From: Clostridium sp. CAG:590
GTDB lineage: Bacteria; Bacillota; Clostridia; Lachnospirales; Lachnospiraceae
DNA length: 31,467 nt
Direction of reading: 5' to 3'
NCBI GenBank assembly: GCA_000431135.1
Contig: HF987846.1
Location: forward strand, 1 to 31,467
A program made the translations under genes and the position numbers. Of this stretch, positions 8,347 to 16,500 are shown piece by piece; position 1 is the first letter of the stretch, and each line of letters opens with the position of its first letter. The notes beneath the pieces are model-generated. The model ran no database searches, was not told where the DNA came from, and was given only the letters and a program-made list of their open reading frames with translations.

Positions 8347-9392
8347 TACTTATCCTCTGTTTCATTCTCCAAAACAGTCTTACCATCTTCTGTTACATCA
8401 CCCAACCCGGCACTTTCCCGGACTTTATTCTCAATCTCCAAAGCAATCTCCGGATTATCCTGCAGGAAGATCTTGGAATTCTCTCTACCCTGTCCAATCT
8501 TCTCTCCATTATAAGAAAACCATGCACCGGATTTATTAACGATATTCTCTTTGACTGCAAGATCTAAAATGTCACCTTCCTTCGAGATACCCTTACCAAA
8601 CATAATATCAAATTCTGCCTCTCTAAATGGAGGAGCCACTTTATTCTTAACAACTTTTACTCTTGTTCGGTTACCGATTACTTCTCCATTCTGCTTCAAG
8701 GTCTCAATTCTTCTAACATCCAAACGTACAGAAGAATAGAACTTCAATGCACGACCACCTGTCGTTGTCTCCGGATTACCAAACATAACTCCGACTTTCT
8801 CTCTAAGCTGGTTGATAAAAATAACGACACAATTGGATTTGCTGATCACGGCAGTTAATTTACGCAATGCCTGTGACATCAAACGTGCCTGCAATCCCAC
8901 ATGGGAATCACCCATCTCGCCTTCGATCTCCGCTTTCGGAACAAGTGCTGCAACAGAATCCACAATAATAACATCTACTGCACCGGAACGTACCATTGTC
9001 TCCGTAATCTCCAATGCCTGCTCTCCGTTATCCGGTTGTGAAATATACAAATTATTAATATCGACTCCAATATTCCCTGCATATACCGGATCTAATGCAT
9101 GTTCTGCATCAATAAATCCTGCGATTCCACCACTCTTTTGTACTTCTGCAACAATATGTAATGCAACCGTCGTCTTACCACTTGATTCCGGACCGTATAT
9201 CTCAATAATTCTTCCTTTTGGTACACCACCAATTCCCAATGCAAGATCCAGACTCAATGAACCGGTAGGAATTGCTTCTACATTCATATCTGCTGCAGAA
9301 TCTCCCAATTTCATAACCGTTCCTTTTCCAAACTGCTTCTCAATATTTGCAAGCGCAGCATCCAGCGCTTTCATCTTATCTTCATTTGCCAT
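8346..9392 (-). CDS. recA: Recombinase RecA
   Basis: 348 residues, normal length. Walker A GPESSGKT (residues 67-74), VDVIIVDSVAALVPKAE Walker B region, DNA-binding loop 1 with MGDSHVGLQARLMSQALRK, and the L2 region GVMFGNPETTTGG are all present. RecA performs homologous pairing and strand exchange and triggers LexA cleavage. The start at 9392 has GGAGG 8 nt upstream; the frame stays open to 9413, but that region holds the LexA operator. The C-terminal acidic tail (TEDGKTVLENETEDK) is typical. It is expressed from the promoter at 9429-9457 under the LexA box at 9408-9420, and is coupled to recX. Confidence 0.98.
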   Translation of the reverse strand: MANEDKMKALDAALANIEKQFGKGTVMKLGDSAADMNVEAIPTGSLSLDLALGIGGVPKGRIIEIYGPESSGKTTVALHIVAEVQKSGGIAGFIDAEHALDPVYAGNIGVDINNLYISQPDNGEQALEITETMVRSGAVDVIIVDSVAALVPKAEIEGEMGDSHVGLQARLMSQALRKLTAVISKSNCVVIFINQLREKVGVMFGNPETTTGGRALKFYSSVRLDVRRIETLKQNGEVIGNRTRVKVVKNKVAPPFREAEFDIMFGKGISKEGDILDLAVKENIVNKSGAWFSYNGEKIGQGRENSKIFLQDNPEIALEIENKVRESAGLGDVTEDGKTVLENETEDK

Positions 9393-9407
9393 TCTAATAA
9401 CCTCCAT

Positions 9408-9420
9408 GAACATTTGTTCG
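9408..9420 (-). promoter_or_regulatory. LexA (SOS) box in front of recA
   Basis: GAACATTTGTTC (9408-9419) with a flanking CG fits the Gram-positive LexA operator CGAAC-N4-GTTCG. It lies just after the predicted transcription start and just before the recA ribosome site, so bound LexA would block transcription. Confidence 0.88.
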
Positions 9421-9428
9421 TTTTCTTA

Positions 9429-9457
9429 ATCTTAATATATTCCGTCCGACTTGTCAA
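9429..9457 (-). promoter_or_regulatory. Sigma-A promoter of recA-recX
   Basis: Minus strand: perfect TTGACA (9452-9457), 17-bp spacer, TAAGAT (9429-9434). Transcription would start near 9422, adjoining the LexA box. Confidence 0.88.
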
Positions 9458-9461
9458 CACA

Positions 9462-9481
9462 AATCGAATGTATTTTCGATT
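9462..9481. repeat. Inverted repeat upstream of the recA -35
   Basis: AATCGAA (9462-9468) and TTCGATT (9475-9481) form perfect 7-bp arms around a 6-bp centre, ending 4 bp upstream of the recA -35. It does not fit the LexA pattern (no GAAC/GTTC). It could be an activator or repressor site for recA, or part of the divergent tmcAL control region. Confidence 0.5.
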
Positions 9482-9631
9482 CAATTATATAAACATCCGG
9501 GAATCAATACGAAATCGTTGAAATAAAAGATAAATATACTATATCATTTACATTTATACTTGTAAAGAAAAGAATGTATTTTTATCAAAAATGTAGTATA
9601 CTATACAAAAATATGACGATCGGAGCAGAAT

Positions 9632-10861
9632 ATGAAACACATTGGTATCATTGCAGAATTTAATCCTTTTCATAATGGGCATGCTTATTTAATCCGTTCC
9701 GCAAAGGAGCGTTTTCCTGATAAGCAGATCATCATCATGATGAGCGGTGATTATGTCCAGCGCGGGGAACCGGCAATTTTTAATAAATACATCCGAACGG
9801 AAGCTGCTCTTCAGGCAGGGGCATCGGTTGTATTCGAGCTGCCTTCTCTGTTTGCAACCGCAAGTGCTGAACATTTTGCAACGGCTGCTGTGCTCGCACT
9901 TCATGCCACCTCACTGATCGATACACTGTGTTTTGGTACTGAAACATCTGATCTGACTCCATTAAAGGAAATTGCAGCCTATTTAACAAACGAACCGATT
10001 TCCTATCAGAACGCATTGCGGGAAGGTCTGGCAAGCGGACTTTCCTATGCCAGAGCCCGCGCCAATGCATTATGCCAGCATTTTAATCATCCTGAGTATT
10101 CTACTATACTCAAACAACCGAATAATATATTAGCAATTGAATATCTGAAGGCAATTATAAAATATAATCTTCCGATTGATGTCATTGCAATACCACGACA
10201 GGGTTCCGGCTATCATGAACCAGACCTGTCTGATTCTCTGTGTTCCGCCACAGCACTTCGCAATGCAATCAGAGAACAGGTTGACATATATGAATCACTC
10301 CACCATTTTATGCCGGAATCCGTGTATGAGATTCTGTCCGGCCGTCCGGATGCGAAGCCTCTATTTTGGAATGATTTTTTGTCATTTTTGCAATATGCCC
10401 TATCCTATAATACGCGACCACTCCAGGAATATTGCGATATTTCCAATGACTTTTCCAACACACTCAGTCGTCTGTCGCCTATTCCATACGACTTTGATAC
10501 CATTGTTGATCGTGTGTCCGGCAGACATTTGTCGCAGTCGCGCATCCAAAGAAGTCTGCTTAATATTCTGTTATCACAGACTGCCTGCCAGATGAACAAT
10601 GCAAAAGCCAATGGATATATTCATTATCTCCGGTTATTAGGTTTGCAGAAAAATGCTTCCTTTCTTTTAAAAGAATGCAAACAATCAGGCACTGTTCCCA
10701 TTATAAATAAAGTAACACAGGCGAAGCACATCCTGCCTCTAGATGCCTATTCTGCGTTTACCCGGGATCTGCAAAAAAGTCATTTATATAATCAGGCATT
10801 TTACAACCGCTATCACGTCACTCTGCCTACCGAATATGAACGCAGCGTCATAATCTGCTAA
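9632..10861 (+). CDS. tmcAL: tRNA(Met) cytidine acetate ligase (TmcAL / YlbM)
   Basis: 409 residues. The N-terminus shows the nucleotidyltransferase signature GIIAEFNPFHNGH (H14-x-x-H17), then MMSGDYVQRGEPAIFNKYIR and VFELP, all hallmarks of the YlbM/DUF795 family. TmcAL makes N4-acetylcytidine at the wobble position of elongator tRNA-Met using acetate and ATP. The start has GGAG about 7 nt upstream. A TATACT at 9597-9602 may be the -10, but no convincing -35 is visible in the 200-bp divergent region shared with recA. ylbJ follows after 41 bp on the same strand; in Bacillus ylbM also lies near ylbJ, coaD and rsmD. Confidence 0.94.
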   Translation: MKHIGIIAEFNPFHNGHAYLIRSAKERFPDKQIIIMMSGDYVQRGEPAIFNKYIRTEAALQAGASVVFELPSLFATASAEHFATAAVLALHATSLIDTLCFGTETSDLTPLKEIAAYLTNEPISYQNALREGLASGLSYARARANALCQHFNHPEYSTILKQPNNILAIEYLKAIIKYNLPIDVIAIPRQGSGYHEPDLSDSLCSATALRNAIREQVDIYESLHHFMPESVYEILSGRPDAKPLFWNDFLSFLQYALSYNTRPLQEYCDISNDFSNTLSRLSPIPYDFDTIVDRVSGRHLSQSRIQRSLLNILLSQTACQMNNAKANGYIHYLRLLGLQKNASFLLKECKQSGTVPIINKVTQAKHILPLDAYSAFTRDLQKSHLYNQAFYNRYHVTLPTEYERSVIIC

Positions 10862-10902
10862 ATGCTTCATATATTTTATCAAAAGAGATTCGGGATTGTG
10901 CA

Positions 10903-11802
10903 ATGCGTTCTTTTGTCACCATGATCTTTCTTTTGTTTTTACTTTTATTTTTTCATAACGACACCATACATGGCGCACAACAAGGTCTTCTTTTATGGTA
11001 TCAGACCTTAATCCCTTCTCTGCTTCCTTTTATTCTGATCACCAATGCCCTATCCGAAACAAATGCTTACCAGACTGCTGCAAAACACCTTCAAAAATAT
11101 ATCAAAGGAGATATATACGAGATTGTGTCCATTTTCCTTGGTAATCTGTGCGGATATCCGCTTGGCGGAAAAATTGTAAACGATTTTGTACATAACCATT
11201 GCATCACACCGCAGCGCGCTAATGACATTCTTTCACTAACCGGTCAGGCAAGCCCCATGTTCTTAATCGGATATGTATATATTCACATTCTGGATAAACA
11301 GCTCCCACTCTTTCTTTTTTTAGGAAGCATTTACATTCCTGTTCTAATTTTAACCATAGTTAAATTTCGTTTTATCACAAAACAATCTTCCAATGTTTCT
11401 CTGCATATCACTTCTGCAAAGCTGCACATTACAGAAACGTTTATGCAGACAACACAAACTTTAGTCATCATCGGAATGTATGTCATATTATTTTCGATTG
11501 TAATAAAGATCACACTTCCTCTTAGCCGTTTTTCCTTTTTCATTCTACCGCTGTCAGCTTTAGAGATCACAACCGGCTTAGACCTGTTTGCCTCTTCGTC
11601 CAAACTATCCAATCTATATATCCCATTTCTCTGTGCACTTTCTTCTTTTGGCGGCTTGTGCAGTGCATTCCAGATTAAAGGTGTTTTAACATATCCTAAT
11701 GCTTCCATAAAAAAATACCTGTTGGATAAATGTATTCTATCCACAGGTACTTTTTTCATCATATATGGCTATCTTGCATATAGTAGCCATTTTCACATCT
11801 AA
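10903..11802 (+). CDS. ylbJ: Sporulation integral membrane protein YlbJ
   Basis: 299 residues with about seven to eight hydrophobic segments. The YlbJ / nucleoside-recognition (Gate) family motifs are LIPSLLPFILITNAL near the start, GNLCGYPLGGKIV in the first third and GQASPMFLIGYV. In Bacillus ylbJ is sporulation-induced and needed for spore resistance; its substrate is unknown. It probably forms a transcription unit with tmcAL (41-bp gap, weak ribosome site). The stop codon overlaps the convergent coiled-coil gene's stop: TAA at 11800-11802 against TAG at 11799-11801. The last part of its coding sequence contains a terminator hairpin (11709-11756), discussed separately. Confidence 0.9.
   Translation: MRSFVTMIFLLFLLLFFHNDTIHGAQQGLLLWYQTLIPSLLPFILITNALSETNAYQTAAKHLQKYIKGDIYEIVSIFLGNLCGYPLGGKIVNDFVHNHCITPQRANDILSLTGQASPMFLIGYVYIHILDKQLPLFLFLGSIYIPVLILTIVKFRFITKQSSNVSLHITSAKLHITETFMQTTQTLVIIGMYVILFSIVIKITLPLSRFSFFILPLSALEITTGLDLFASSSKLSNLYIPFLCALSSFGGLCSAFQIKGVLTYPNASIKKYLLDKCILSTGTFFIIYGYLAYSSHFHI
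11709..11756 (-). terminator. Terminator embedded in the 3' coding end of ylbJ
   Basis: The A-rich and T-rich flanks 11709-11715 and 11751-11756 surround arms around 11716-11728 and 11738-11750 (one bulged base). On the minus strand it ends in seven U and would terminate the coiled-coil gene that stops at 11799. On the plus strand it ends in six U, about 44 bases before the ylbJ stop. Confidence 0.82.
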
Positions 11803-13115
11803 AACTTCTCTTCCATTGAAAAATCATCTACCACACCTAATGATTTTGCTGGTGCCGTACTGTCTTCACGAAATGCATCTGTCTCTACTTCAAAACCATT
11901 GTCTTCCTGCATCTCAACCTGATTCTCTACCAAACCTCTTCCTACTCTTGGTCCTCTCTTCACACGGCCTTCCATTGGTGGAACTTCTCTTGCCTGTTCG
12001 CCATTTGCCTTGTATACCGTTTTATCAACCTTTGCTGCTGCAGCAGCCTCTAATGTCTTTGCTACCGTCTCCTGTGCGGTCTGCGGTGTGTGAAGAACCG
12101 GATTTCTCTTTTTTACAATCTTTTTCTTTACCTTCTTGGTCGGTGTGCCGTTAGTTGGTGCGGTTGGCTGTGGAGCCTGCTGCTGTTTGGACTGATCTAT
12201 GACCTGAGGTTCTTTTGCCTGCGACTGAACCGGAGCCTCCGCTGTTGCTGCCTGTTCATTTGAAACAACCGGTGTTTCCGGTTTCACTTCTGCTTTTACT
12301 TCCACCTGCGGTTTTACATCAACATTTGGCTGTAAAGGAGTCTCATTCGGGACCACCTTTTCTCCGCTTGTAATAAAATCAGGAATATTGACAGCCGGTT
12401 TTGTCTCCTGCTTCGGTTCCTCTATCTTCTCTTCCTTTACACCAACTGCCTGTTTTACTTTATCAACAACACTCTGTTTTGCCTTTGGAGGTGTCGGAAC
12501 TGCCTTTCCGTTTGCCGCAGTTTTGATCTGTGGCGCTCTTGTTACACTGGATGGATCTCCTGTAAACTCAACGATCTGATTCTGAACCTCTGCAATATTG
12601 GCATTTGCAATGACAAAATCATTATTCAAAGCTGCAATCAGATTCTCATAATTCGCACGCTCTGCTTCCATTGTTGCCTCAACATAATTCCGGATTCCCA
12701 TCATGATATCATTGGTATACTGCATAGACCCCAACCGAACTTCATTTGCTTCCGCAACAGCCTGTGCCAAAATATCATTTGCCTGTACTCTTGCCATCTC
12801 TACCGTCTCATATGCCTTTTGGTTCGCCTGATTCATGATCTCTGTCTCAGATACCATCTGGTTTGCACGCTGCGTAGCTTCTGCAATAATGCCGTCTGCA
12901 TTCTTTCTTGCATCCATCAATATAGCCTCTTTGTTCCGCATGATCTTCTTACAACGATCAATCTCTGCCGGAATCTTTACTTTTAAATCTCCAAATAACT
13001 CGTCAAATTCATCTCTTGGAACAATTACTTTATTTGATGATAACGCTGTCGTCTTACAGCTATTTAAAAAATCTTCAATCTCATTCATTACATCTTCAAT
13101 ACTTTTTCTTGCCAT
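11799..13115 (-). CDS. DivIVA / ATP-synthase-b-like coiled-coil protein with variable linker
   Basis: 438 residues, cytoplasmic, no membrane segment. Residues 1-170 are a long helical region rich in Ala, Glu and Asn (ARKNADGIIAEATQRANQMV), like the coiled coils of DivIVA and V/F-type ATPase peripheral stalk subunits. The rest is low-complexity: a Pro/Val/Glu/Lys/Gln-rich stretch (about 190-330), a basic patch KKVKKKIVKKRN, and a short conserved-looking C-terminal end with EGRVKRGPRVGRGLVENQ. The N-terminal part may organise polar or septal proteins, but no function is proven. The start at 13115 has GGAGG 8 nt upstream; an ATG at 13130 lacks one. It follows coaD by 24 bp, so it is in the rsmD-coaD operon, and ends in the terminator inside ylbJ. 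Confidence 0.8.
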   Translation of the reverse strand: MARKSIEDVMNEIEDFLNSCKTTALSSNKVIVPRDEFDELFGDLKVKIPAEIDRCKKIMRNKEAILMDARKNADGIIAEATQRANQMVSETEIMNQANQKAYETVEMARVQANDILAQAVAEANEVRLGSMQYTNDIMMGIRNYVEATMEAERANYENLIAALNNDFVIANANIAEVQNQIVEFTGDPSSVTRAPQIKTAANGKAVPTPPKAKQSVVDKVKQAVGVKEEKIEEPKQETKPAVNIPDFITSGEKVVPNETPLQPNVDVKPQVEVKAEVKPETPVVSNEQAATAEAPVQSQAKEPQVIDQSKQQQAPQPTAPTNGTPTKKVKKKIVKKRNPVLHTPQTAQETVAKTLEAAAAAKVDKTVYKANGEQAREVPPMEGRVKRGPRVGRGLVENQVEMQEDNGFEVETDAFREDSTAPAKSLGVVDDFSMEEKF

Positions 13116-13139
13116 CGCCTTATCCTCCATTATATTCTT

Positions 13140-13628
13140 CTATTTATCTGATTGGAAACGATCCTTCAATCTTCGAGCAACAAATTCCGGCACAAAATCT
13201 GTTACATCCGTGCCATAACTTGCATACTCTCTGACAATACTGGAGCTTAAATATGCATAGTCGATACTTGTTGTCAAAAAGACAGTATCAATCGTTTCAT
13301 TACTAACTTTCCTGTTACTTTGTGCAATCTGTAATTCATAATCAAAATCCGTAATTGCCCGAAGTCCCCGAACAATCACCGATATGTCATTTGCTTTCAT
13401 ATAATCGATCAGTAAACCATCAAAATTGATCACCGATACATTCTTATACTGAGCAACCGCCTGTTGAAGCATCTCAGTACGTTCTTCCGCCGAAAACAAC
13501 GGCTTTTTTGAATTGTTGATCAGCACACCAACAATCACTTCATCAAACATCTCCGCAGAACGTTTGATAATATCTAAATGGCCAAAGGTTACCGGATCAA
13601 AACTCCCCGGATAAATTGCCTTACTCAA
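13140..13628 (-). CDS. coaD: Phosphopantetheine adenylyltransferase
   Basis: 162 residues, standard for CoaD, which transfers AMP from ATP to 4'-phosphopantetheine in coenzyme A synthesis. The T-x-G-H nucleotidyltransferase motif is at residues 14-17 (PGSFDPVTFGHLD), a VRGLR segment lies mid-protein, and the conserved YLSSSIVRE motif is near the end. The start codon is TTG (13626-13628), supported by GAGGAC 6 nt upstream and by the conserved N-terminus MSKAIYPGSFDP. It lies 21 bp after rsmD, the same pairing as ylbH-ylbI in Bacillus. Confidence 0.97.
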   Translation of the reverse strand: MSKAIYPGSFDPVTFGHLDIIKRSAEMFDEVIVGVLINNSKKPLFSAEERTEMLQQAVAQYKNVSVINFDGLLIDYMKANDISVIVRGLRAITDFDYELQIAQSNRKVSNETIDTVFLTTSIDYAYLSSSIVREYASYGTDVTDFVPEFVARRLKDRFQSDK

Positions 13629-13649
13629 TCTCTTGTCCTCGTTTCTCTA

Positions 13650-14201
13650 TCATATCTTTTCTAAAAAAATATGCTTATTGGTTTTGTAGATCTTCTCCTT
13701 AAGAATATGCAGTCCCGGTATCTCTTCCGGAAGCAGATTCGTATCCAGATCTGCCTCTACCACAACCAATGCCTGATCGTGTAGAATCTGTAAAAATACC
13801 GGATGTCTTAACACTTCTTTCTCAAGGCCTTTTCCATATGGCGGATCCATAAATACAACATGAAACTTTGTCTTCCCTTGAAGCATTGTCACCGCACTGA
13901 TGGCAGATGTATTCATAATCTCTGCCTGATCGATCAAATGTGTAAATATAAGATTCTCTTTTATGATCTCTGCCGCATTCCGGTTCTGTTCAACGAACCA
14001 TGCTCTCGCAGCGCCCCTGCTCAATGCCTCTATTCCAATACCACCACTTCCACTAAACAGATCCAGAAAATGAATATCCGTCAATTCATCCTGTAACATA
14101 TTGAATAATGTTTCCTTTATCCGATCCGTCGTCGGGCGGGTATCCATTCCTGCCGGTGTCTTTAATTGTAATCTTCTTGCTTTTCCTGCAATTACTCTCA
14201 T
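13650..14201 (-). CDS. rsmD: 16S rRNA (guanine966-N2)-methyltransferase RsmD
   Basis: 183 residues. Conserved N-terminus MRVIAGKARRLQL and TRPTTDRIKETLFNML, SAM-binding motif DLFSGSGGIGIEALSRGA (residues 47-64), and the catalytic DPPY motif at 119-122 (VVFMDPPYGKG). It methylates G966 of 16S rRNA. The ribosome site TAGGAG is 7 nt upstream. A promoter at 14219-14246 stands directly in front, so the rsmD-coaD-coiled-coil unit can be expressed apart from recG. Confidence 0.96.
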   Translation of the reverse strand: MRVIAGKARRLQLKTPAGMDTRPTTDRIKETLFNMLQDELTDIHFLDLFSGSGGIGIEALSRGAARAWFVEQNRNAAEIIKENLIFTHLIDQAEIMNTSAISAVTMLQGKTKFHVVFMDPPYGKGLEKEVLRHPVFLQILHDQALVVVEADLDTNLLPEEIPGLHILKEKIYKTNKHIFLEKI

Positions 14202-14218
14202 TTGAGAACTCCTACTCT

Positions 14219-14246
14219 ATTTTATTAAAAAACCTAGATTTGTCAA
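14219..14246 (-). promoter_or_regulatory. Sigma-A promoter of rsmD-coaD
   Basis: Minus strand: TTGACA (14241-14246), 16-bp spacer, TAAAAT (14219-14224). The predicted leader is very short, about 12 nt, and contains the rsmD ribosome site. Confidence 0.65.
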
Positions 14247-14354
14247 TACTTTCCGACATATCTTCCATATTTTTTCAGTTTACATAAGATAATAGCATAT
14301 AATTATATAAAAAGATAGCATTCCATACCAATTTTTCTATAAAAATGAATCAAT

Positions 14355-16373
14355 TTACAATTGAACAGAAGATATTGTCCGTTCATCCACTAGCGATTCA
14401 ATCGGATAATCTATGCTTTCCAGATAGGAAATCGCATCATTTGCCTGTTTCAATATATCCGCATTATTATATATATCTCCTAAATGAAACAACATATCCC
14501 CACTTTGTCGTATTCCAAAGAAATCTCCCGGACCTCTTAGTTTCAGATCCTCGTTTGCTATATAAAAACCATCATTGGATGCATTTAAAATGGACAAACG
14601 ATCCATTGCCTCTTTGCGGTCAGTTCCGGACATCATAATACAATACGATTGTGCCTCTCCTCTGCCTACCCGCCCTCTTAGCTGATGCAACTGTGCCAGT
14701 CCGAATTTTTCAGCATTTTCAATCAACATAACCGTTGCATTCGGATTATTGATCCCAACCTCTATTACAGTTGTCGAGATCAATATATCAATCTGCCGGT
14801 TTGCAAATTGATTCATAATGGTATTCTTCTCATCCGGTGTCATTTTACCATGTATATACGAAATTCGAATGGAATCCGGAAAATATTCGCGAATCCGCTC
14901 CTGATAATCCATTACATTCTCGGCGGATACATTTTCACTTGCTTCTACCATCGGACAAATGATATACACCTGATGTCCCTGTGCAATCTGTTGATAGATG
15001 AATTTGTACGCCGTTGGTCTGTAATCCGTTCCCACCACGCAATTCTTTATCGGTTTTCGCTGTGCCGGCATATCCTTCATCACAGAAATATCCAGATCAC
15101 CATACATAATGATCGCTAATGTTCTCGGAATCGGTGTTGCACTCATAACAAGAACATGTGGTTCCTCTCCTTTTAGGGATAATTTTTCTCTCTGTCGCAC
15201 TCCAAACCGATGTTGTTCATCGGTTATCACCAACGCAAGTTTCTGATAGTTCACCTTATCCTGGATCAGTGCATGCGTTCCGACAACCACATCAATCTCG
15301 CCATCCGCTAACATCTGATATATCCTGCGTTTTTCGGACAACCTGGTAGAACCACATAATAATGCTGTCCGAATCCCCCATTTCCCCAGATCTTTTTCAA
15401 GACTTTCATAATGCTGCATCGCCAATACTTCTGTCGGCACCATAAATGCTGCCTGGTATCCATTTTTAACCGTAGCTAATATTGCCATCATGGCAACTGC
15501 TGTCTTTCCGGAGCCGACATCTCCCTGGATCAGCCGGTTCATCACCGTACTGCCTGCCATATCACTGCGAATATCTGCAATCGCATCCTTCTGCCCCTGT
15601 GTCAATTCAAAAGGCAGCTCATCCGTATATTGCCGGACAGCACTCCAGTCCTCGACCGGATAATGATTCAGAACTTTGATCGTCTGGTTTCTAAGGAAGT
15701 GCATTTCTACCAAAAACCGGAAAAATTCATCAAACACCAACCGGTTTCTACAAATCAGCAGACGTTCCATATCTTGCGGAAAATGCGTTCCGATCACAGC
15801 TTCTTTTAATGGCATTAACTGCATTTTCTCTATTATCTCTTTCGGCATATCATCCTGCAGCTGCTCAATCTCCTTCATTGCCTCTTTCACAAATTTGGTG
15901 ATTGTTTTATTGCTCAGTCCCTCTGTCAGAGAATATACCGGCTGTAACGATGCGATCAGATTACGATACTGCGTCTCTGTATAATATTCCGGATGTTCCA
16001 TGACAAGCTGATGATTTCGTACCGATAATACACCGACAAATATATAAGTCTGTCCAATATGAAATACCTGTTTTAAAAAAGGTGAATTAAACCATGTTAA
16101 TTTCACTGAACCACTCATATCCTTTGCCATACAGGAAACAATTTTTATACTTCTTACACTCTTTATATCAACATATGATTGTATATTAGCTCTGATTGCA
16201 ACCCTCTCTCCCACTTGGGCTTCCCGAACAGGAACCGGTTCATCGTACCGTAAATAGGTTCTTGGATAAAACAATAGTAAATCCTTAATTGTATATATAT
16301 TCAATTTCCCCAATAGTGCAACTGTCTTAGGTCCTACCCCTTTGATCGTTGCAACCGAATCTGATATATTCAT
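14355..16373 (-). CDS. recG: ATP-dependent DNA helicase RecG
   Basis: 672 residues, normal length. The N-terminal wedge/OB region starts with a helix-hairpin-helix-like TIKGVGPKTVALLGKLNI. The helicase core shows Walker A GDVGSGKTAVAMMA, the DEQH box in VITDEQHRFGVRQRE, MSATPIPRTLA, the second RecA domain with STTVIEVGINNPNATVM, and LHQLRGRVGRG. RecG remodels stalled forks and Holliday junctions. Of two in-frame ATGs, the second (16371-16373) has the better spacing to GAGGAG (8 nt versus 2). It follows the yloU-fakA unit in the same direction, as in many Firmicutes, with a hairpin (16396-16436) in between. Confidence 0.96.
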   Translation of the reverse strand: MNISDSVATIKGVGPKTVALLGKLNIYTIKDLLLFYPRTYLRYDEPVPVREAQVGERVAIRANIQSYVDIKSVRSIKIVSCMAKDMSGSVKLTWFNSPFLKQVFHIGQTYIFVGVLSVRNHQLVMEHPEYYTETQYRNLIASLQPVYSLTEGLSNKTITKFVKEAMKEIEQLQDDMPKEIIEKMQLMPLKEAVIGTHFPQDMERLLICRNRLVFDEFFRFLVEMHFLRNQTIKVLNHYPVEDWSAVRQYTDELPFELTQGQKDAIADIRSDMAGSTVMNRLIQGDVGSGKTAVAMMAILATVKNGYQAAFMVPTEVLAMQHYESLEKDLGKWGIRTALLCGSTRLSEKRRIYQMLADGEIDVVVGTHALIQDKVNYQKLALVITDEQHRFGVRQREKLSLKGEEPHVLVMSATPIPRTLAIIMYGDLDISVMKDMPAQRKPIKNCVVGTDYRPTAYKFIYQQIAQGHQVYIICPMVEASENVSAENVMDYQERIREYFPDSIRISYIHGKMTPDEKNTIMNQFANRQIDILISTTVIEVGINNPNATVMLIENAEKFGLAQLHQLRGRVGRGEAQSYCIMMSGTDRKEAMDRLSILNASNDGFYIANEDLKLRGPGDFFGIRQSGDMLFHLGDIYNNADILKQANDAISYLESIDYPIESLVDERTISSVQL

Positions 16374-16395
16374 GTACATTTCTCCTCACAGAAAG

Positions 16396-16436
16396 AAAAC
16401 TGTCATACCGATACTCACATTCAGTATGACAGTTTT
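16396..16436 (-). terminator. Hairpin between fakA-like gene and recG (weak terminator)
   Basis: Perfect 13-bp arms 16396-16408 and 16424-16436 around a 15-nt loop. The minus-strand tail has only four U before C, so it may terminate partially. No clear separate recG promoter was found, which fits partial read-through. Confidence 0.7.
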
Positions 16437-16500
16437 GTCATATTCATCCACAAAATCAACTTATCCCATACGATCTTAATGGATACGAATTCCATATATT

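Noticed and set aside
8044..8514. 156-codon plus-strand frame across recX and recA
   Set aside because: Antisense shadow of two well-identified genes, without ribosome site.
9541..9602. Promoter for tmcAL at TATACT (9597-9602) or TTGTAA (9560-9565)
   Set aside because: Neither element has an acceptable partner at 16-18 bp, so I did not list it as a feature.
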